Shown one piece after another: positions 33,418 to 45,770 of a stretch of DNA of 64,000 nucleotides. Location: the NCBI RefSeq assembly GCF_020921035.1, contig NC_063154.1, positions 2,666,001 to 2,730,000 of the forward strand, read 5' to 3'. How positions within the stretch are numbered: the first letter of the stretch is position 1; each line of letters begins with the position of its first letter. The DNA is from Rhodamnia argentea (taxonomy: Eukaryota > Streptophyta > Magnoliopsida > Myrtales > Myrtaceae). The notes below the pieces were generated by a model. It was not told the origin of the DNA. It was given only the letters and a program-made list of their open reading frames with translations, and made no database searches. The position numbers and the translations under genes are program-made.

Positions 33418-36400
33418 ATGCGCCGGCCGGTGGATTTCGACCTCAATGTCATCGAGCCGGACAAAGAACTGGACCTGCCAGAAGGAGATGAAGAAGATGA
33501 GGAGGAAGAACTGGAGTCGCAAGAAGGAGGAGGAAGTGGGGCTGCTGGTAGTGGTCCGAGGAGCCGTGTTTGGTCGGCAGAGGAGGATGCCATGCTTTCT
33601 CGGCTCGTGGCTGCTTTCGGGCCGGTCAATTGGAATGCCATCGCGGAGATGGTTCCCGGTCGGAGTGGGAAGTCTTGCCGGTTCCATTGGTTTAACCACC
33701 TCGATCCTCGCCTCAAGCACGAACCTTTCAGCGGTAATCGCATAAGCCTACCGGCATTCTTGTTTCTCGTTTGTTTTTTACCCCTTTTGTGTTGTTTCAG
33801 CAAAAAGAAGAGTGTACCGTAAAGATGATACTGAGAACCGGTTTTTGTTTGGCATTGATTCGGTTTGAGTCCAAGTGGTGCTTAGTTTTGAGTTTAGCTT
33901 GTGGTTTGATGCAACGAAACTTTCTGCGAAGTTTGTCTTTCTATTTGCTCAACAGATTATAATTTGGAGGTTTTCTGTATGAACTCTGCTGTGCTTTTAT
34001 CATGCAACATTATCCTGTTGTCAGCCTTTTTTCAATCGTAGCACTTGTGTGTGTGTGTGTGATCTTGCGTGCACATTGAATCTGTGGTGCTTAATTCTTT
34101 TGTGTACCTAGCAGGTCTTGCTTAAGCGACCGTTACTTGCTGAGAGCCTGATACATTGTTTCTTTTAGGCTTAAAGCTTGGTCATGTGATTTGCATGTCC
34201 TGAATTATGAGTAAGAGGCGGTAAGTGTTGAGGGAGGGTTTACAAGAACTGCACTTCCCTAATATATGCACAGGGGATTGCAAATGATCTGGTTTATATC
34301 AGTCTTAATTATTGTTTTGCACTTATGGCTTCAGATTCTGCTGTTTATAGTTACTTAATGGATCATATAGGTGAGAGTTTGAGCTTGAGCTAACGAGAAT
34401 TGTCATGTGTTCTTCGTCATGTTGCATTCTTAGCTCAATGAAATTTACAGTCCTTGTACAAAATCTTGTACGGGGAGAGCACATACTGGTCACTTCAGAT
34501 TTTTCAGTTGAAAAGTCGAATAATTGGATATCTTAGAGGTATGGCTGAGCTGTATGTGCGCATTTTGCAGTATGTCTGTCAATTTATCTCCTGATTATAG
34601 GTAGCCCTAGAAGGCACATTAGAAAGTAAGCTTCCTCAGTGGAATTCAAATCTGATACCTTGGTAAACTTATGGAATGACCAGCATGCATTTTTGCAGTT
34701 TTTAACATGCAATTTAACTGCCACCGTGATCGACTTCATATAGTTCTAGTGTAACCAAGCAGTCATTTTTGCAATCCTCATCTTTTTACACACTAATTTT
34801 GAATGCCATTTCATGATCCTCATCTAATAAGGTATGTTGCAGGAAAATGAAGTTCATAAGCTCCCAAACTTGAAGGACGACTGTTTTGTGCTAGTCTCTT
34901 GTTTTTTTTTTTTTTTTTCTTTCTTACGAGAAACTAGAGCTTACTCTAATGTATCTTTTCATTTTCCTCGAAGAGTGCTGGTTTCTTGAGAGTTGCTTCC
35001 AAGGTGTTTATCTTTGCATTTTCTCGAGGAGTGCTGGTTTTACTGGAGTTGCTTCCAGTGTGTGTTGCATTCTTCAAAGAACTTTTCTGTAGCTTACTGT
35101 CCTGGCTCTAGCTTTGCAACATGCTGGGCTAGGCGGGGCGTATTTTTTTGTACATTTTGGTTTTCTTTTCTATGCACGAGCAAAGAAATTGTGTTTGCCC
35201 CCTTTGTGTGTTTAGGACCTTAACGCCATCTAGTTGCTCCCTCAATTTGTAAGTCCACTCTAATGGGTTTCCTCTATCACTACAAATGGCAAGTGAAAGA
35301 ATCGATTTCATGGATTATGTCAAAGTTAACTCATAGTGAAATTCTGGCAAACTTAACTCCAAGTAAAATCAGAGGATTCTTATCGGTTAGTGAGTCATTA
35401 ATACCAAACTAATCAAGTGAACTATCCAATCTAAAACTCTAGCTTGAGAAGTCAAGTATTACTCATCTCTATTTGCTCTTGTCAAAGTCGTCTAATATTC
35501 TTCAATCTCAATCTCAAAATTACTAATTCCCTTGAAGCCCTATTGAACTGATCAACTCGTGTTAATGACCCTTAGTTACTAAAAACCCCACCCCCTTAAG
35601 AACACGAGAATCATATGGTCGTGTGTTATATATCAATGGCATGGCATCATCGTGTTTAACATACAACTATTTTGTAGACCTATGTACTTATGCTTCATAT
35701 ATGCAAGAGAAAATGTCATAAATATGTTAGCATATTGGTTGTTGAAATGAAGTTATTAGAGCCTATTGATGTTGTAGCTCCTCTCTTTATGAAATATGAA
35801 GAAGCCTCTCTTACTGTGACCAAATTGATGCTTGTTTCAAAGCAATGAGCAAACTAGTTGTAGCATTGGAAAACTTCCTTTTTAGGTGAAGATGGGAAAT
35901 TTAGGTGCTTGTATTGCAATTGTCATATCATAGGATTTAACAAGGTAAAGAATACAAATCATCGAGAATATATGCTAACTCATGGTACCAAGCGATTATT
36001 GGTACACAAATTAAAAAGCATGACGGGTCACCGTAACTACTTTGGCGTCGACCTATCTGATCTCAACTTTGGGAATTACCATACGTTACTTTAAGATCAT
36101 GAAACGGTGAAGGAGAAGCAAGGCAGGCTGGTTGGAAGATTTTGCTATACATAGTTTCGGTAAGGTACAATAGGACTCATAAGTAGCTTATCCGTATGGG
36201 TGATTGAAGAAACAAAATGGGTATATTCATGCAAAGCATCTACATATTGGCTGATAGAATGCATTCCAGGCTCTAGACGCCGTCCCTCAACATTTACCGT
36301 GCTTTAGAATGGCCATGATTTTGTTTTCAGCCCATGGAGTGCATTAGCCTAGGAAATCAAAGATCTAGAATGGGAGCGTCCACTATAAACACAAATGTTC

Positions 36401-39400
36401 ACGTTCTTCTCTTCGAAGGCACGATTTTGGTTTCAGCCAATGGAGTGCATTGGACATAAAATTTCAATGACATGCTTTATAATGTAGCATATTCTTTTTC
36501 CTACGATTCATTCATATCTTTGTGGTCTTATATGGAACTTAGCTCATGACTTGAGATTAGAAGTTCCTGAAAAATTGCCAATCCGCGAGTTTCTAGCATT
36601 CAATCACATAATTTCTATTTTCATCCCTAACATCTTCTTGAAGACTGTGAGAATGAATTTTTATGTATATCCTCTTGATATAGATAGATATGTGATTCAC
36701 TAGGAGCGATTTTGGTAGAATTATCTGGTTCATTAATGTGGTTCTAGTCATTTGGTGAGCTTCTAGATGATAAGAGTTATTAGCATTTTCCCAGATGCAA
36801 AGATCTTGTAATTTGGAGTCTTGGTCTACATTCCTTTCCAGCACAAGGAACTTTTGGCTTTGTTTACTGATGCTTCGCAAATCTTCTTATTGGAGGCTCA
36901 TCATACTCTATATTTAACCAGTATCTTGGGTCAAATGTTCTATCTTGGCCTTCTTATAATGCTTTTATTTCTTCAATGACTTACATTTGTCAGTTGGAAG
37001 TACTGCATGCTGCTGATTTAGGCCATTTGATAACGTCACATTGTCTATTGTCCTTATAAAGAAAAGTGGTTTTTGAGTGTACTTGTCTTTATTGTGCTGT
37101 TCTGCCTTTGACTCTGCTTGGTTTTGACTAGGATGAGCCGTTTAATGACCTGACTATTTAGGAGGGTCGGGGGGACATTGGAGCCACAGCTCATGCGTCG
37201 GTTTACCGAAATCATATCCCCTATGCCACTTCCTTAGTAAATGCGATAAATTAGTAAGCTTGGTTTCCTTGGTTGGGATAGCTAGTACTAAACTCTAGTA
37301 GCTTAACCTTTATATTTAGATGAGGCAATGAGATGGTTTTATGGTTGTGGAGGCTATCATCATTGCGGAGTAGTCAGTAGATAGTCTTTCACAATAAAGT
37401 AATAGATGTAACTGCCAAATCAAAGTGGTGAATGGGTGTGAAAGGCATGGGAAGGTTTTCAGGAGCGTAGCCTTATTCAAACATCATAACGTATGGCCCA
37501 CTTCCTACAATCCGACCTGAGGGTGTAGATGTCATGATACAAGTAAGCAAATAGTAGTAGCGCGTTGAGGTGGGAGCCAGCTAGTCTTGATATGAGTATC
37601 CATATTAAGTTATGGCACGTGTTTGTTGTCTTCTTGTGTGTAACCAGTGAAGGATAGTTCTTTACGTAAATGCCCATGCTGATGTTATTATTGGCATGTT
37701 TGGCCAGAATTGCTTGCTGCATGCTGCAAATGCCTGGTTTAGTATCTTGTATTGATCTGAATATCTATTTTGTCTGAGAAGAGTTGTTTTATGCTTTCCA
37801 CATAGGTATGTCGAAACATTCTCTTTCCTTGATTCGACGCTTGACTTGAAGGCAGCTGGAGACAATGTTTAGTACTAATGGTCCTTTAGATAGCCTGCTT
37901 TTTTTATATATATCTAGAGCTATCTGTACATTAATACAATCTGCTTCAAGAGCATCGATTGGCAATTCTGGTGGCTCTTTTCCCAATTTAAATGAAATAT
38001 GGTGGTTTCTTTCTTTTTTTTCTTTTTTTCTTGGATAACACTTCGTTTAGGCTTCATCCATAAGATTGCGTTTAGGCTTAGCCAAGCACAGATACATACA
38101 CGACGCATGTATATTTAGGCCAGCATCAGAAACATTATGGATTGCGTGCCAAGTCCATTGACTTGTTCTATAGATTGGACAAAATACTTAATAATAGATG
38201 TGGGCCGATAAGATTTGGTCAAATAGAATGTTTGTGATTGTAGATGCCAGCATACTCTTCGAGAAATTTACGTCATAGCTTCTCCAGTAGTTGCCTCCTT
38301 TATCTGCTCAAGGATGAACTATAGGGGAAACCCTCTTTCCTTGTTTGGGAATATGATGACCCTCTTTCCTTGTTTGGGAATACAATGTTATTTCGGCGCC
38401 ACTATTTAATTGACAAGTAATGTTGGTTGAAGATTCGTAGACATCTACATTGTTCCTTTAAGTGCCTCACTTCAGACGTTATCATCTTCAATTGCCACAT
38501 GATGAGTGATTAATTCTTTCACTAGTAGACTTGTTTTGTTCATGTTTACTCTATTTGTTTAGGTTTTGCTTTGACAACATTTATACTCGTGATGTTCACT
38601 GGCGTTTTGCTTGTTACAGAAGAGGAGGACCAAATTATCATGATGGCTCATCAAATCCATGGGAACAATTGGAAATCGATTTCAAAGATGCTACCAGGTA
38701 GGACAGGTTATGCAATTAAGAATCACTGGAATGTCAGTTTGAAAAACAAGCAGGCGGAGCAAAGACGTCCCGAATTAGGTGCCAGCGACATGACAGCAGT
38801 TCAAATCCTGACGGAAATGAAGGCATCCACTCAAAAGGCACTGTCCTTCAGAGATGTGGGGATGAGTGGAAACCGAGAGGAAGGAGATAGTGGACATTAT
38901 CATGGACATCAGAACTATGAAGATCAAGCACTTCAAGCCAAAGGAGGTTTTCTTGCTGCTGAGACAAGGGAAAACCCTCCTGTCCTTCGTCCAAAGGCAG
39001 GTTATGGCGCATTTAGTGTTTATTACCCTCCAAGTGGTGGTCCTGGAAATAGTTCTGGTGCTTCGACTGTGGTGCCCCTCCAGGGACCTCTGGCACAGGC
39101 TCTGGGGTCAGAGTTTGGTGTCCACCATTTTCTTGAACATGCCCATGGGGAGCCTTTGATTCCTCACCAATGTGGCCATGGTTGCTATTCAGGTCAAAAT
39201 GGACCAGATGGTGGAAGCTCCTTGTTGGGGCCTGATTTCATTGATTACATTGAGCCTTCCTCCTCCTCGCGCCAAGAGCTGATGTCTATAGCAGCAGACT
39301 TAAGCCAGATTGCATGGACTCAAAATGACCCTGGCTATGTCAGTACTGGGATGCCAAGCATGGAGATGCGGCAGCCAACCCGTCCAAGCGAGAGAGATTC

Positions 39401-39479
39401 TGCTGCATTTGCTACTGAAGCATCAGGACAGGAAAATAAGAATGATCCCAGTGGCAAGTTGAAGGGTGTGAAGCAGTAA
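33418..39479 (+). CDS. R2R3-MYB transcription factor, divergent; exons 33418-33733 and 38620-39479
   Basis: Exon 1 ends at TTCAGCG|GTAATC and exon 2 begins after TGTTACAG|AAGAGG (phase 1), giving 391 residues. In-frame TAG just upstream fixes the ATG at 33418. The N-terminus has FDLNVIEP and LDLPEG, resembling EAR-type repressor motifs, then an acidic run. R2 (about 50-100) and R3 (about 103-153) keep all the structural Trp residues plus the usual Phe at the start of R3. The closest remembered family pattern is the MYB25/MYB109 or MYB44 side of R2R3-MYBs, but two recognition helices differ from consensus: CRFHWFNH instead of CRLRWCNQ, and GRTGYAIKNHWN instead of GRTDNAIKNHWN. The remainder is Ser/Pro/Gly-rich. 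A nuclear DNA-binding regulator is likely; its target is unknown. The 4.9-kb intron is unusually long. Confidence 0.88.
33734..38619 (+). other. Long intron of the MYB gene
   Basis: 4,886 bp with proper GT and AG ends. It contains a TG run (about 34048-34062), a tandem duplication with GAGTGCTGGTTT..TGCTTCCA units (about 34960-35070), a 27-bp tandem pair with CCCTCTTTCCTTGTTTGGGA (38332-38385), and weak retroelement-like debris at about 35850-37100 that I could not classify. No complete gene is seen in it. Confidence 0.6.
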
Positions 39480-40475
39480 TATATCGGTCGCCGAGCCAGA
39501 TTTTGTGGTGCCAGCTCAAGTTGAATGTTCCTGTTAACATCACTTCTTTCTTTCTTTCCTTTTTAACATTCTGAATAGGACTTCTCATGACAATGGATGT
39601 GTATCGCTCGCCTGAGAATTGAAGGCAATCATTTGACGTTCCATTGGATCATTGTTAATTACGTTGTATCGGATTCTTATTTAGTGTCCATCAATGTCCT
39701 TGATTTGCTATTTCTGTCTACATAATGTTGGAGTTATGTAGACAGATTCTGCTGCATTTGCTACTGAAGCATCAGGACAGGAAAATAAGAATGATCCCAG
39801 TGGCAAGTTGAAGGGTGCGAAGCAGTTATATATTGGGTGACAAGCCGGATTTTGTGGTGCCAGCTCAAGTTGAATATTTCTGTTAAACGCATCACTTCTT
39901 TCTCTCTTTCTTTCTTTCCTTTAAACATTCTGAACGGGACATTGCATGACAATGGATGTGTTTTGCCCGCCTGAGAGTTGACGGTGTTAATTTGATGTTC
40001 GATTGGATCATTGTTGATTATGTTGTATTGGATTCCTTTTACTGTCCATCTAATGTCCTTGATTCGCTATTTCTGTCTACATAAAGTTGGAGTTATGTAG
40101 AGAGATTCTGCTGCAAGCGGGAGATTCTGCTGCATTTGCTACTGAAGCATCAGGACAGGAAACTAAGAATGATCCCAGTGGCAAGTTGAAGGGTGTGAAG
40201 CAGTAATATATAGGGTGCCGAGCCGGACTTTGTGGTGCTAGCTCAAGTTTAATGTTTCTGTTAAATGCATCACTTATTTCTTTCTTTCCTTCCTTTTTAT
40301 CATTCTGAGGGACGTTGCATGACAATGGAGTCGGTGACTCCATGTGATTTGTCCGCCTGAGAATTGACAACAATAATCTGATGTTCCGTTGCATCATTGT
40401 CAATTATGTTGTGTTGGATTCTTTTTGTCCTGTCCATCTAATGTCCTTGATTCGCTATTGCTGTCTGCATAATGC
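39395..40475 (+). repeat. Triplicated 3' end of the MYB gene
   Basis: Three direct copies start at 39395, 39744 and 40122, each with AGATTCTGCTGCATTTGCTA, then the last ~28 codons of the MYB frame, the stop and about 260 bases of 3' sequence ending near TGTCTACATAATG. Only the first copy is joined to the gene. In the second the codons run on past the normal stop (AAGCAGTTATATA). A short extra AGATTCTGCTGCAAGCGGG at the start of copy three suggests slippage. Confidence 0.88.
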
Positions 40476-40988
40476 TTGAATTGCAGCATTTCAATCTGTG
40501 GGGGCAATTTCGCAACTTTTCAAAATGCAAGTTTTCTTGACTGATGAAGTTCAAACTCTATTGTATGGGGATGGTCTTTTCATCGGCTTGAAGATCTGAT
40601 GAACAAAGATTCCGTGGCTGATTAGTGTTAAGATAAGAAAGGAGGAGAAGAAGAAAGAAATCTCATGATGTGTGTGAAATAGTCAGCAAAACCATGCCAG
40701 TGGGAACTTTAGATTGGTTGGTTAAGAAGCATCTGGCTCATGATTTTGATGCTAGTGAGTAGTGACTGGGAAGTACTTGTGAAAACAGAACAATTCATTT
40801 CTGGTGACTTGATGGGCACATCATATGTCCACAACAAAACCAAAAGCTTAAACCAAACCACCCAAAACTACTAAAGCTGATAAACAAGCCGGAAAATGTC
40901 CATCGTGTGAATTCAGGCGGCCATACCTGACCCATGCTCCTGCTGTAGACAGGAATAGGAATGTCTTCAAAGAAACGGGTGTCACCTG
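40476..40988. other. Intergenic between MYB tail and UGT-A
   Basis: No gene or repeat was recognised; it probably includes UGT-A 3' UTR on the minus strand. Confidence 0.4.
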
Positions 40989-41054
40989 AGATCGCAGCTG
41001 CGGTTTATGCTGACGATTCGTAGATCGCAGCTGCGGTTTATGCTGACGATTCGT
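40989..41054. repeat. 33-bp perfect tandem duplication across the UGT-A stop codon
   Basis: Two identical 33-base units (40989-41021, 41022-41054) contain GCAGCTGCGGTTTATGCTGA. The UGT-A stop (41038-41040) lies in the unit nearer the gene and the copy downstream carries the same codons in the 3' UTR. Confidence 0.92.
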
Positions 41055-42595
41055 TAGAGCCGAAGACGAACGATTCAGATGCTAAGATATGATTGGCCAA
41101 TCCATCCAGGGATCGGAACGAAGACCCTCCTTGCCGCAAACAACTATCCGCCTTCTCCTTTAATTGTGCTGCCCTCTCTCTTACCTCTTCCCGTTCTTTC
41201 TCCACCAGCAGCTTTCGGATAGCCTCTGCAATCTTCCTTCTCTCCAGCCCGTTGTTCAAGTGCAGTCCTACTCTCCAAACGTCACTCACAAATCTCGCAT
41301 TGACCTTTTGGTCCGAGAAACAGGGCATGCATATCATCGGAACCCCTTCAGAAATGCTCTCAAGAGTCGAGTTCCATCCGTTGTGAGTCCAAAACGCTCC
41401 GACAGCCCGGTGAGCCAGCACTTCTTGTTGAGGAGCCCATGTCACAATCTTCCCCCTCTCCTCTAAAGCCGCCAGAAAGCAACTGGGCAACTTCTCTAGA
41501 GCTTCCGAGCCGTGCACTGACCCCGGTCGAACCACCCACAAGAACGGCTGCTGGCTATCGGCTAGACCTAAAGCTATTTCGGAATATTCCGACTCGCTCA
41601 CGGCGGCGATGCTTCCGAAGCTCACGTAGACCACTGAGTTAGGGGCTTGTTTGTCTAGCCAGGAAATGCAACTCTGGTCTTCCGCCAAGAGACTACCCGA
41701 AGAAGATGAACTGCATTTATGAAATGGGCCGATTGGGAAAATTGCGATCGGATATTCTTGGCGGAGTAAAGAAAGAGCAGGCTGCTCGAGGTCTTCGAAT
41801 GTGTTCAGGATGACTCCTGCAGAGTCCCTGAGTCCCTCAATCATGTCACTCAGAAGCTGGTCGAGCTGTTTGGGTTCCGCAGTGTTGATTCCTGGAAGGT
41901 CCTTCACTTGTAATGGCGGAAACTCGGCCACGGGATCTTCTAGTCGACATTCTGATATGCAGAGAGCCAGAAAGAAAACTGTCATTCTCACTTCAGTGGC
42001 AAAGTGCTGCTAATAAGAGAATACAATCATCATATCTCGTATATTGCAATCAGCCAGGGAATGCCCAGTATATGTCAGGAACAGAAGCTCAAAGCATCAA
42101 TCCTAGAGACAAGAAAACTGTCATACCTTCTATTGGGAGGTACCCTCTTTCCCTGAGCAGCCGAAACCTGGCGAAAACACGAAGCGACGTGGCACCGCCG
42201 GTCCGTAACACCATCCTGCGCACTCCTGCCCTTTCCGCCACATCCCGTGTGAACCCGAACAGGGCGTCCACTATCAGGCACGTGATCGGCGTGTCCGGGG
42301 ATGACGCTTCTTCTCTCAAGCGTTCCTCGAAGGGAGCAGCGCACCTGGCATTGATGAGCGCCATCAAGCGGACCAAGTCTGATGTGGAGACCTCTGACTG
42401 GCCAAGGCCGTCGCCGATGGAGCGAAAGGCGAAGTGGGGGTGTGAGGACGGATCGGGAGCGTTCAAGTCGGTGTGCAGGATGGTGATGGAGAAGCCTCGG
42501 TTGTGGAGGATCTGAGCCAGTTGGAGCATTGGGTTGATGTGGCCCTGGAACGGCACAGGGAAGAGGACGAGACGGCGGTTGTTTCTTTGATTCAT
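41038..42595 (-). CDS. Family 1 UDP-glycosyltransferase, UGT76-type (UGT-A); exons 42595-42127 and 41951-41038
   Basis: Two exons with a phase-1 intron (GAAG|GTATGA, ATCAG|AATGTC) give 460 residues, normal for the family. The N-terminal acceptor domain begins with [13 protein letters not shown], where His19 is the expected catalytic base. The C-terminal donor domain holds the 44-residue PSPG box (about 328-371): it starts [20 protein letters not shown], continues through [14 protein letters not shown] and ends FSDQ, the final Gln fitting UDP-glucose use. The family transfers sugar to small acceptors such as hormones or phenolics in the cytosol; the acceptor cannot be predicted. It heads a cluster of related copies (UGT-B, C, D and E) and has no visible defect. 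Confidence 0.93.
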
Positions 42596-43065
42596 TTTGG
42601 ATTGAGTTTGTGTCGGGTCACAGTGACACACTCGAAAGCTTGTAGCTTTGGATTGAATTTGATTCGAGGTTGGTCATACAAAGAAACTGGGATAGATGCA
42701 GGCAATGGGTTTCTGCAGATTTGGGAACTCTTGACTGCAACTATGTTCATCGAAGTTAGGAACATTGAATATTTTATCAGGTCATATGAAGACTGCTGAC
42801 TGGAATGGAGTGGATGAAGACAAATTTGAGAAATTGATGCGATCTGGTTAGCGTCTTAAAAAGTTTCGTAAAGGATCGGGCATTGCACCAAGCACCAGCC
42901 GACATCAATGGCAGTGTCGTCCTCGTGGTCAGTGAATGCCCTGCTTCTACGAAGTTGCCCATTGCTCAACCTCCATTCTAGACTAGCCTTAATTGCTTTC
43001 TTGCTTCTTCTCTTTGGGCCCATAAGTATTCAATGCAATAAAAACAGGTCAAAATTGGTTGAGAA
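42596..43065. other. 5' flank of UGT-A, no gene
   Basis: Short frames only. This is the promoter side of UGT-A up to the point (about 43066) where UGT-B homology begins. Confidence 0.4.
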
Positions 43066-44650
43066 TGCAAGCCCACCGTTCAAGTGCAGTCCAACCCTCT
43101 AAGCATCGCTCACATACCTTGCGTTCACTCCGTGATCGGCAAAACGAGGCATGCACAACATCGGCACTCCTTCACTTATGCTTTCCACAGTTGAGTTCCA
43201 ACCCCCGTGTGTCCAAAATGCTCCCACAGCAGGATGAGCCAACACTTCCATTTGAGGTGCCCATTTCACCATCTTCCCTCTCCCTTCTAGGGCCTCGAGG
43301 AAGTGGCTCGTTGACTTCTCTAGCCACTCCGGATCGCGGACCGACCTTGGCCAGACCACTCACAAGAAGGGCTGGTCCGAGTCGGCTAGGCCTAGCTCGA
43401 TCTCCGAGATTTCTGCCTCGCTCACGACCGCCACGCTCCCAAAGCTCATATAGATCACGGACTTGAGTGGCTGCCCGTCTAGCCAGGAGATGCAGCTTCT
43501 GTCTTCTGCTGTTAAGCTGCTCGATGAAGATGTCAGGCAGCATTTGTGGAATGGACCGATCAGAAAAACCGGGACCGACAAAACTTCCTGAGCCAACGTG
43601 AGAGCAGGGTGCTCGAGCTCTTCGAACGTGTTGCAGATGACCCCGGAAGAGCTCTTGATTACCTTAGTCAGGTTATCAAATAATCGGAACATCATCTGGG
43701 ACTTGATTACAGGGATGTCTCGCACTAGTAACGGTGGAAACTCCATGACCTCTTCGGATTGTGAACCTGGTACCCTTAAACTGCATATTTGATTGTCCAT
43801 TTCTAGTCAGGAATCAGGATGATAAGATAAGATATGAAATTAAAAAATTTAACCATATCGTATTCACTATTAATCAATATACTTTTAATGTCGAATCAGG
43901 ATAAACTAGGACAGAAATAAAATATTGGGTCGAACTCTTCTTTGATGTCAAGGTAAAAGTTAGAAATAATCATCGACTCTCGAGAAAGGATAAAAGAATG
44001 GAACCTATTCTGAGACATACAATGCATTCCAGACGTATGATTATTACGCTTCAACCGGATTATTCTATTCCACCTCTTAGAAAGAAAAGAACTTAAATAT
44101 AAATTCTTAATATTAATAGCATGGCGATACATTTATACAAAAATTTTATCCCAAACACGCGCAATAGAACTGTAGACAGTCAAGTGAAATCCAATAAACG
44201 AAAATGGACAGACTTTTTTACTCGGTAGAGCATAAATCTAAAAAAAATTGAAAAAAGGCCCATTCAAGAACAAGAAAATGACATCATGATTTGGATTAGA
44301 TCCATCAACAAAGTGAATCGCCGTAATAAAGCCAAATATATTCATATCTCATCCTATTCATTCCAGATTAAACTTCAATATAAACCATAACATAACGAAA
44401 GAAAAATTTTTGCTCTCTTTTTGTTTTCATATACGCGTTTGCAATTTTCGTAAAATTTTACCCTGAACTAAAAAACTACAAAAAGAGTCATAATAAAACT
44501 TCAAAATATTCTAAAGATACATAAGAGCGAGATGGAGATGTTAGTGGTTTTAAATTTTTATTTTTTATGGAGATGCAATGGACTGGAAGGCGAAATGAGG
44601 CTGGTAGCACGAATCTGGGTGCATTGAAGTTGGGGTCGAGGTTGGTAAAA
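43066..44650 (-). pseudogene. UGT pseudogene (UGT-B)
   Basis: Exon 2 homology runs from 43766 (after ACCAG) down to about 43066, keeping MEFPPLLVRDIP, SFGSVAVVSE and most of a PSPG box ([20 protein letters not shown]). Two Trp codons have become stops: TGA at 43360 (QPFL|stop|VV) and TAG at 43099. The last ~65 codons are missing. Exon 1 is reduced to a decayed ~80-bp remnant at 44569-44650, matching the region that encodes HPHFAFRSI in the intact copies. Clearly non-functional. Confidence 0.88.
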
Positions 44651-44974
44651 TACGGTCATGTAGACTATGAAGTCTATTCATGTATTTCACAAGAGATGCC
44701 ATGAATAGACAGCACAATACGAATCATTCATCGGTTCAGACACATCTTGAATCAAATTCGTCACCAGAAGATGACCTTGGATGTTAGAAAAAGGACATGC
44801 CATAGTTCATTTTTATTTTATAAGAGCATACTACATCCTCTCTATGCATCATAGATAACAAAACCCTGACTAGACTCACACACAGACTTTCATAAGTCTC
44901 GCACTGGGATGTTCTCCTCTTTATTTTATGCGCTATAAAGCCGTAGTATCTCCATCGCTCCGATGCAGAACCTC

Positions 44975-45466
44975 TCAACCGGTGATCGGAATGGGCTTCA
45001 CGTCGGGCCTCACTGCCGCCGCCTTGGGCACAACCACCGTGAGGACGCCGTTCTCCATGGTCGCCTTCACCTGATCGACCCTCACGTCCTCAGGCAGGCG
45101 GAACCTCCTCGAGAACCGCCCGCTCCCCCTCTCCAACCTGTGCCACGTGTCCGTGACCTCCTCCTTCTCCCTCCTCCGCTCCCCGCTGATGCTCAGCACC
45201 CTCCCTTCCTCGACCTCCACTCTCACCTCGTCCTTCCTCATCCCCGGCAGGTCCGCCTGGAACACGTGGGCCTCCGGCGTCTCCCTCCAGTCGATCCGCA
45301 CGCTCGCGAACTGCGCGACCTCCCTCGACACGTCCGACCGGGGCACCGACAGGGCGGTCGACGGCGTGATCGACAAGTCCAGGAAGGGGTCCCAGATGTC
45401 GAGGGAGAAAGGATCGAAGACGCTCGTCCTTCGTCCGCCGAAGAAATCGCTCGGGATCAGCGACAT
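44975..45466 (-). CDS. Class I small heat-shock protein (left arm, sHSP-1)
   Basis: An intronless 163-residue frame, typical of cytosolic class I sHSPs. The N-terminal arm [20 protein letters not shown] is the class I signature. The alpha-crystallin domain spans about 58-148 with [20 protein letters not shown] and the closing [14 protein letters not shown]-terminal IPI (I-X-I) motif mediates oligomer assembly in the family. These proteins bind unfolding proteins as ATP-independent chaperones in heat-stressed cells. The arm-mate at 62752-63243 differs at only about five residues (24, 56, 127, 131, 155). A TATA box lies about 90 bases upstream. Confidence 0.95.
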   Translation of the reverse strand: MSLIPSDFFGGRRTSVFDPFSLDIWDPFLDLSITPSTALSVPRSDVSREVAQFASVRIDWRETPEAHVFQADLPGMRKDEVRVEVEEGRVLSISGERRREKEEVTDTWHRLERGSGRFSRRFRLPEDVRVDQVKATMENGVLTVVVPKAAAVRPDVKPIPITG

Positions 45467-45554
45467 TGTAGGAGTAGGTGTTTGATGAAGTGAAATGACT
45501 ACTCGAGTGATTTACTGAGCTGTCGTTCCAATGGTGTTCAGGTTGAGGGAGAGG

Positions 45555-45562
45555 TATTTATA
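45555..45562 (-). promoter_or_regulatory. TATA box of sHSP-1
   Basis: TATAAATA on the minus strand, 89 bases before the ATG. Imperfect GAA/TTC heat-shock-element-like triplets lie further upstream (about 45600-45690), but none forms a perfect nTTCnnGAAnnTTCn array, so I do not call an HSE. Confidence 0.6.
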
Positions 45563-45770
45563 GGCGGTGGCGTAGTGTCTGGTGAGTTCGTGATGCTTAC
45601 AGAGAAGAGAGAGAGAGCGCGCGCCATGGAAGTATCTGGGGAAAGTACACGTCCACGAGGCTGAAGACGAGTGGAGATGCTTCTCGGGGACGGAACCGGG
45701 AGAGGCGGCATAGCATTATAGCAATCAGCTTACACACGCGTGGTTTTTCCCTATATTTTTTAGAGACATG

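Noticed and set aside
35850..37100. Possible Copia-like gag or pol debris in the MYB intron
   Set aside because: Residue patterns too weak; no zinc knuckle, integrase or RT motif found.
44963..45493. Long open frame on the plus strand opposite sHSP-1 (similar one at 62512-63144 minus)
   Set aside because: Frame is a shadow of a GC-rich conserved sHSP gene; composition Pro/Arg/His-rich, no domain.
45600..45690. Heat-shock elements upstream of sHSP-1
   Set aside because: TTC and GAA triplets are present but not in a regular 5-bp phase, so a clear HSE is not supported.
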